Positions 57,670 through 64,000 of a DNA stretch of 64,000 bases are shown here, one piece after another. Below the pieces are notes generated by a model, which had not been told where the DNA came from, did no database searches, and saw only the letters and a list, made by a program, of their open reading frames with translations. Source of the stretch: Gadus chalcogrammus (lineage: Eukaryota; Chordata; Actinopteri; Gadiformes; Gadidae); assembly GCF_026213295.1 (NCBI RefSeq), contig NC_079412.1, forward strand, positions 16,442,856 through 16,506,855, written 5' to 3'. Position numbers and translations under genes: made by a program. The stretch's first letter is position 1. Each line of letters opens with the position of its first letter.

Positions 57670-59400
57670 TCGGACTGCTGGATCTGAGATTACGAGACCC
57701 CATTGGCCTCATGTTACCTCACACGGTCTACTACATGCGTTTTTTCTCTGTATATATTTAAATGAGTTATGTTTTCAAGGAACATTGGCCCAGAGAAGAG
57801 CTCCTCTATTATAATTTTTGGGCGATTGCGTAGCTGCCGTAACAGAGTGAGAGAGATAGGTCTACAACAGCAGCCATGGTATTTTCTCCATATGCACAGG
57901 ATTAATAGCCTTATACCTTCATCTTTCAACATGCCGTAGTGTCTGGTGGTGTTGCAATACACCCACACCCACATGAGCATTCTCATACACGATCACACAC
58001 ACACAAGCACTCACATGAACATGCAGGCACACACACACACACAGACACAAACATATGCACATTCACATACACAAACACGCAAAGACACACACACACCTAC
58101 ATTCACACATGAACGCAGACAAAGGAAGTGGAGAGAGGGAATTTTGCATTATTTATTTTGAAATTTCATCTCTGTCTTGTGCTGTGTGTCTGGTTGCCTC
58201 GAGAATCCCATTATCTCTCAATAAGCTGCGAGGCGCCAGTGCGTTTCTCCAGCCAGGGACCATGATTAGCGCCTGAGTACCACATACTACAGCTCACTCA
58301 TCCTCTCCCTTTCGCTTTACACCTCCATCTCCATCCGCCATCATCTCCCCACCCCTTCATCACGGTCAGGTGGTGTCTGGGAACATCCGTAATGGAGGTA
58401 TATTGAGCTGATCTTTCCATCTAAATGCCCAAATCAAATGCAGATGTGGACTTGGAAATACTTATTTTCAATGGGGGAAATGCAAAGAAGAAGAATTTGG
58501 AAGAGAAGAAGTTTAACTCAAAGTTCTTCAACAGAGTTGAGAGTTGATCATCTGTATAATAAACAGGAAAATACAGCTTTTGATCTTTGTATTACTTTGA
58601 GTCTGCCTCGTGTATGAAAAGTGCTATATAAATAAGGTTACCTTGCCTTGCCTACTGTATACAACAGACATATGCTCTCATCATTTAAAGTTGCTTTAGG
58701 TATGCCATAGTTGAATCAATGACATTGTAAACAGCTCTTATTTGGATAGAACCGAATCAAAATGCATTTTCATTCAAAATGTCAAAGCCTGTATTTGGTG
58801 TGAAAATCGATAGGGTCAGCTTAATAAATCTAACTTGTTGTATCTCTCAAAATAACAGTCTTCCATCCATGACCCTTTATTCAATAACAAAAGTAAAATG
58901 TAAAAAAAATAACACATTGCAACACAAAACTCTACTTGCGCCACAGCCCCTTCATTGTGAAACTATTTGAACTGTACAGCCATATAGATTACAAAAATAA
59001 TTTGGACAAATTCAATGTTCACACACACACACGCACACAATACACACATCTCCCCCACGTAGAGATGCGAACACACGCACACACACCTCCCCCCAAACAC
59101 ACAAACAGCCGCACACCTGTTTGAGCCGTCGTTCCATTCACAAAGTGAGTGCGGAGGAGTTTGTCCATGTGTGTGTCTGGTTGTTTTTGGAGGAGTGGGA
59201 GGGGGGGGGGGGGGATGATAGAGGAGGGAGGCAGATGTGAGCTGCGCTGAGCGTCACCTGATTGGCTCATTGTGGAGCAGCAAGCAGCTGGTTAGGCCCA
59301 ACCGCCTGATCCACAGGAGAAGAGCAACAACTAGGGAGGCTTGATGAGAGCGGAGAGAAGTTCACACCAGGGACTCACACTCTTACAAGGGTCAGGCATG
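57670..59400. other. Intergenic; CA-rich stretches and an L2/SINE tail
   Basis: Interrupted CA repeats at 57957-58112 and 59020-59105. A retroposon tail reading AGTGCTATATAAATAAGG then TTACCTTGCC at about 58620-58655. A G12 run near 59200. No gene recognised. Confidence 0.5.
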
Positions 59401-59410
59401 GCCCTTTTGG

Positions 59411-59492
59411 GCTACGAGAGGGGAGAGGGAAGAGGGGAGAAAGGAGAGGGGAGAGGGAAGAGGGGAGAGGGGAGAGAGGAGACAGAAGAGGG
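59411..59492. repeat. Purine-only GGGAGAGG-type tandem repeat
   Basis: About 80 bp of G/A only on the plus strand, built from GAGGGGAGAG-like units. Could form triplex (H-DNA). Confidence 0.8.
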
Positions 59493-62400
59493 GATTTAGA
59501 GAGAGACAAATCATCTGAATGAATAGCTTTGCTAAAGGCCGGCACACACAGGTCCGTTTGATGTTTGAGTACCATCTTGATTCCTGAGGTAATAAAACCA
59601 TCTTGTTTCCCGTCTTGTCTTTGGTAATCTAATAGGCAGATTATGTGACTGTGGTGTGAGAGAACAAGGACAGCTTGTTCAGGACAGCAAAATAGAAGAA
59701 GAATAAAACACCTACTTTAAACCACTTTTATTTAGTAATATGCGTAAATAATTGTTCTGACTTACGCTGAATTTTCTTAATTTTTTAATTGTTCCAAAAA
59801 ACGGGCCATTAAATTTGTTACTTTGTCATCTATTAATTTACTGTTGAGTGTGGTTTATTTTGTGTGCACATGTTGCTATGACAGAGAACAGGAAATAAAT
59901 AAAAGGAAACAGGATCTGACTCACAGGATTAGGATGTGTTTGGCTTTTTGAGGCCAAAGGTTTTCAAAATGTTTATTTTGCTGTTATAACATTAGTATAT
60001 GTTTAGTTTGTATGAATGTCTTTTCATCATTTGATTTAATATATTATTATGTAGTTCTATAATGAAGTACCATGCCTGATTTTAGTATTTCCTAGGTCTT
60101 GGACATTGGATTTGTATAACATATTATAAGTGCTAAAAAGGCAATCATTCCCGGGCTCATGAATTGAGTCTTGAGTCAACAGTGTGAACCGTAACATGAT
60201 GTCTTCATGTATCCCAAAATAGGTTTGGTCCTCGAAAGGTAAAGTTGCTGTAGGTAAAATTTGAGATTTACAATAGGAGAAAGCAGAAAAGAGCTAAATC
60301 CAATTAACAACCCTTGCAATAATAACGCTGTGTGCCTTGATGTGATTGATCAGAGGCCAGATGGATTACTGAACCAAGCTCGGAAGAGATGCCCTGATTG
60401 GTCAGAATTAAGGCCCAGTCAACTCACAGAGCATTTCAATACGGATTGCTATAGCATTTCTAACAGATTACCCTCAAATTTTTGCTCTTAAAGTTACCAT
60501 CAGCAGCCTTGAGGGTTACCTTTAAAGATCTTATAGCACACATTTGTACCCATTTTGAAGCCATCTGTAATCTTTTTAGTTGATTAATCCCGTCAGAGAG
60601 GAACAGATCATGTCCCTAGCTGCAGCAGCAGGTGGTGGTGGTGGTGGTGGTGGTTCTGGACCTTCTGCAGGAGACGGCTACCGATGGGCAAGCGGCATCC
60701 ACCGTAAACCCTGTCACTTCTGATTGGTCTATAAACACGATGTAATGCTCCGGGTCTCCATCCCCTGTCACCCCAGAGAACAGCGCACCTGTATCAGCAT
60801 AACAACGGTCATCTCGTTTGGTCGAGGGTAAGGTTTGTAAGGCAAAGCCACAGCCATTGGGTCACTGCTGTGGTCCTACTCACTTCATCTTTGCTTATAA
60901 AGTTGTGTTACAGATGAGAACTGTTTTACCTTTTTTCTCTGAGCTATCGTGGTGCTAGCCGGATGCAGTCATTACTGTATGACTCGTGGGAGGGGGAGGG
61001 CATGAGCCAAGCCTGTGGGTGTCCCCTGGCACCGGGATATGACCATTGTTTACAGTAAAGAGCAGGAATGACAGGCTCGTCTGTTCCACCAACCTCATTT
61101 TCCACAGGCGAGGATGAAGATGTACTACTTGTCTTAAAGGTCAGGCTAAAGATCAGATACAATTGATATGCTTGTGGAGTTCAAAGTGAATTCAAGGTAC
61201 TCAGAGAAGTTATTTTGCTTTTGGTAAATCTAATTCAAGGTAAAGCATTAAAAATACTAGTTGTGACTTAGTTTTCTGTGTCGCATATTCGTTTTTTTCT
61301 TCTTTATTTCCTTGAAAGAAACTTTTTTTGCTATTAATTCACCCGAAATATATTGAAGCCTCAGTTCCGGTCTGTAAAGGAAGGGAATCAATCTCTTGTT
61401 TCAAACAACGGCACATACCAAGTAAAGCGCTTCAGGGAATTCTTATGTAGTTGAGTATAATTCAACCCTAAATACACCTACAAAAATCACGTTGTTCTGT
61501 TTCGTGGCATCCGGTTTGAAAGTGGGACCATTTTAAATGGAGGCAAGCAGATGGGCCGCTTAAAAACCTCAACAAATGAAGGACAAAATCGCTTTACTTA
61601 GGCCTTTTGTTGCGACTGGAACAGTATTGAGCCTTGGAGAAAGTAAGCTAATTTCAGTCAAAGGCCACTGTATAGAACATATAAAGGCACAGTGATTGTG
61701 GACAGCATAGGTGGCTTCCTCATTGTTCATGTCTTGTTTTGTTGCGCACATCAAAAAAGCATCTGTTGAAAAACAGACACACTTAAATTGAGTACACACA
61801 CATGCACACACATGCACACTCACACACACAACACGCACACACATACACACACACACACACACACACAGGCACACGCAAGTCGTGCTATATCGATTTTCCT
61901 TGGGATATTTTTGTGAACTTTTACAAGAAATTCGATGGAACAAATGTCAATCCTTTGACTCCAAATGATGGTGGTTAGTGTGTGTTTGTGTGTGGGGGGG
62001 GGGGGGACTCCTTAGCGCAATAGAGGAGCAAGGAGCTGTCTGGTAACTGTAATTTATTATTGGCTGACCTATTTGCTTGTCTATGTGATACGTTTTGTCC
62101 ATTATACAACTCCTTCTCAAATCAAACAAATGGGATTCTATTATGTTTGGCTCGTCTGCTTCCTACCTCCCTGTTCCTGTATCCAGCTCAGCTCAGTTTG
62201 AGTCAGAATTAAACATAATCAAATAATTGTCTGAATAGTATCTCCCTGTCTCTCACTGTATTCGTGTTTGAATTATTGCACCATAATAAAGTGTCAAAAA
62301 TGTCCCCTTCATTTTCATTTAGTGCCTAACAGCCCCAATCTCTAATATTTTCAATCCACCTTTCTGATTACTTTTGAGATTCTGCATGACGAACCCACGG

Positions 62401-64000
62401 CGTGACGTGACTCGTTGTGATGACATGGCAGGGCATCATTATAAAGCAGTATGGTATGGTTGAGTTCCCACGTCCCATTGGGTAAGAAAAGAGTGAGACC
62501 TCTCCACAGATTACATCTTGACTTCAGAAGCCTTGAGATAATGGCTTTGTGATCAGCTCCACTGCACAAGAAGAGGACTGGTTTAAGATAGACCTGCAGT
62601 CACTCACTAACCCCACACTTGGTACACCGGCCATGATTAGGCTAACGGCCCTGTCTCAGAAATCTGATAAAGACCCCGGAGAAGGGCGTCGTAGGGTGCT
62701 GAATAGTTTAGATAAAGGCCCACTTGGTCGATATACAGTTTAATAGTTTTTGATGGAATGCTTGGAGAGGATGCAACTCTACAGAGCACCATGCTGCAGA
62801 AGTAAGCTATCTCTGACTGCGGTCGTAGACACTTCAGCCCATTCACTGTGACGTAGAAGTTATTCTCCTTGGCCTCACTTTGAGGCCATCTCTTACAATC
62901 CTTGGGTCTCTTAAAAGGCACGATATCAATTATGTTTATAATAATAATAATCATCAGTGTTATTATATATAATTTTTATTCTTCTTATTATTAATGTAAT
63001 AAAAATATTATTAATAATAATAATAATTACTATTATTATTATTATTAGATACAAATTCAATAATTGCCAAAGAGGGATTCAGCTATTTGACACATTAAAA
63101 CTAGAGAATTCTCTGCTGAAGTTCCTTGTTGTGAACAAGAGACTATAGTTTCCAGTATTGGCCAGTTCCTCCCTGAAACCCGGGCCCTGTCAGGGCCATG
63201 TCGTCCTGGATACCTGTCTGATGCCACATCGATTGGGCATCTGGGCTGAGAGGGTGACAGTAGGCCCTACCAGGCCCCTAGCCACCACTGCCAAGGGCAC
63301 CTACCCAACGACCCCCTCCCCCAACCCCGACACATGTTCGCTCTGAGCCGGTCAGACATTTTCCAAACCAACACCTGCAATCGATCCAGACAGCCAGGCC
63401 TTTATCAATCAGGCCTGACTGGGGGTAATTGTTTACCTATCAATCTGAAAATAGAAATGCTCAGATTCCTTTCCGGGTGTTGTGGTGAATGTTAAATGGA
63501 GCGCAGCCTCTGAGCCCTTGTGTTAAACAAGCTGAAAGAGAATCATCAGTAAAGTTACTTGGAGCCTCTTTTTGACGTCAGCTTGACCTTCCGAAAACAA
63601 GTTTATTCTACCTAAAACGCAATAAGCCAAAAATGTCAAGGCCAATTTAACCAAATAAAATAGAACATAGAATGGAATAGAAAATATTGAATTGAATGAA
63701 CTCTACAATTTAATTGCATTCCGAAAACAATGTCAAAGTCACATACTTATGCATGACAAAAGCCTTGTTTTTATCTAGTCCTCAGTTACTAAAATAATTA
63801 TTGAAAAAAAACTCAATGTCAGTTAAGGGGTCTATGAGGAAGAGTAAGACACACACATCACCAAAACACACATGACACCCCTGGGTTAATCTAATCTCTC
63901 AAATTGTTACATACTGGTACTGAGAGGGACACGAGAGCTTTTGAAGAGGGTTTCTAAGAGAGGGTCCTTGCTGTTTATTTTAAATGCTGAATATTTGTGC
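59493..64000. other. Intergenic, no gene recognised
   Basis: Contains a (GGT)8 run at about 60632-60655, CA patches at 61795-61868, a G run near 61996 and an ATT-rich block at 62937-63048. I see no exon with a family signature; any distal gene lies beyond the right edge. Confidence 0.4.

Overview
The window is nuclear DNA from a teleost fish. Six protein-coding genes have clear vertebrate GT-AG exon structures, and long stretches between them are filled with CA, GA and CTGT microsatellites and with fish-type transposon relics (TTAA-flanked foldbacks, Harbinger and hAT MITEs, solo LTRs, L2 and L1/Tx1 LINE pieces, a possible Polinton relic). The species cannot be named from the sequence.

Layout. 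(1) 1-3149, minus: a cytosolic sulfotransferase (SULT1-like) in eight exons, lacking only the last codons at the left edge. (2) 2.4-6.86 kb: diverged duplicate pieces of this SULT locus, including a dead copy of its penultimate exon, plus a solo LTR. (3) 6977-15614, plus: wdr46, 14 exons, 603 aa. (4) 16976-18097, minus: single-exon b3galt4, tail-to-tail with wdr46 as in the human extended MHC region. (5) 18.1-33 kb: a gene-free transposon graveyard with nested insertions. (6) 33748-38375, plus: nr2c2 (TR4 orphan nuclear receptor), 13 coding exons, 596 aa. (7) 41183-42396, plus: mrps25, 4 exons, 172 aa. (8) 44141-48522, minus: rbsn (rabenosyn-5), 11 exons, 778 aa. (9) 50771-52007, minus: trh, a thyrotropin-releasing-hormone precursor with eight hormone copies. 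(10) 52.4-64 kb: no gene found; it holds a TG microsatellite, a truncated foldback element and an L1/Tx1-type LINE 3' end.

How the genes relate. They do not form one pathway. nr2c2-mrps25-rbsn matches the human 3p25 block and wdr46-b3galt4 matches the human 6p21.3 block, so the window joins two ancestral linkage groups with a sulfotransferase on the left and trh on the right. Exon boundaries were placed by hand from splice consensus, reading-frame phase and family similarity. All multi-exon models keep frame throughout, and protein lengths fall close to the human counterparts where I know them.
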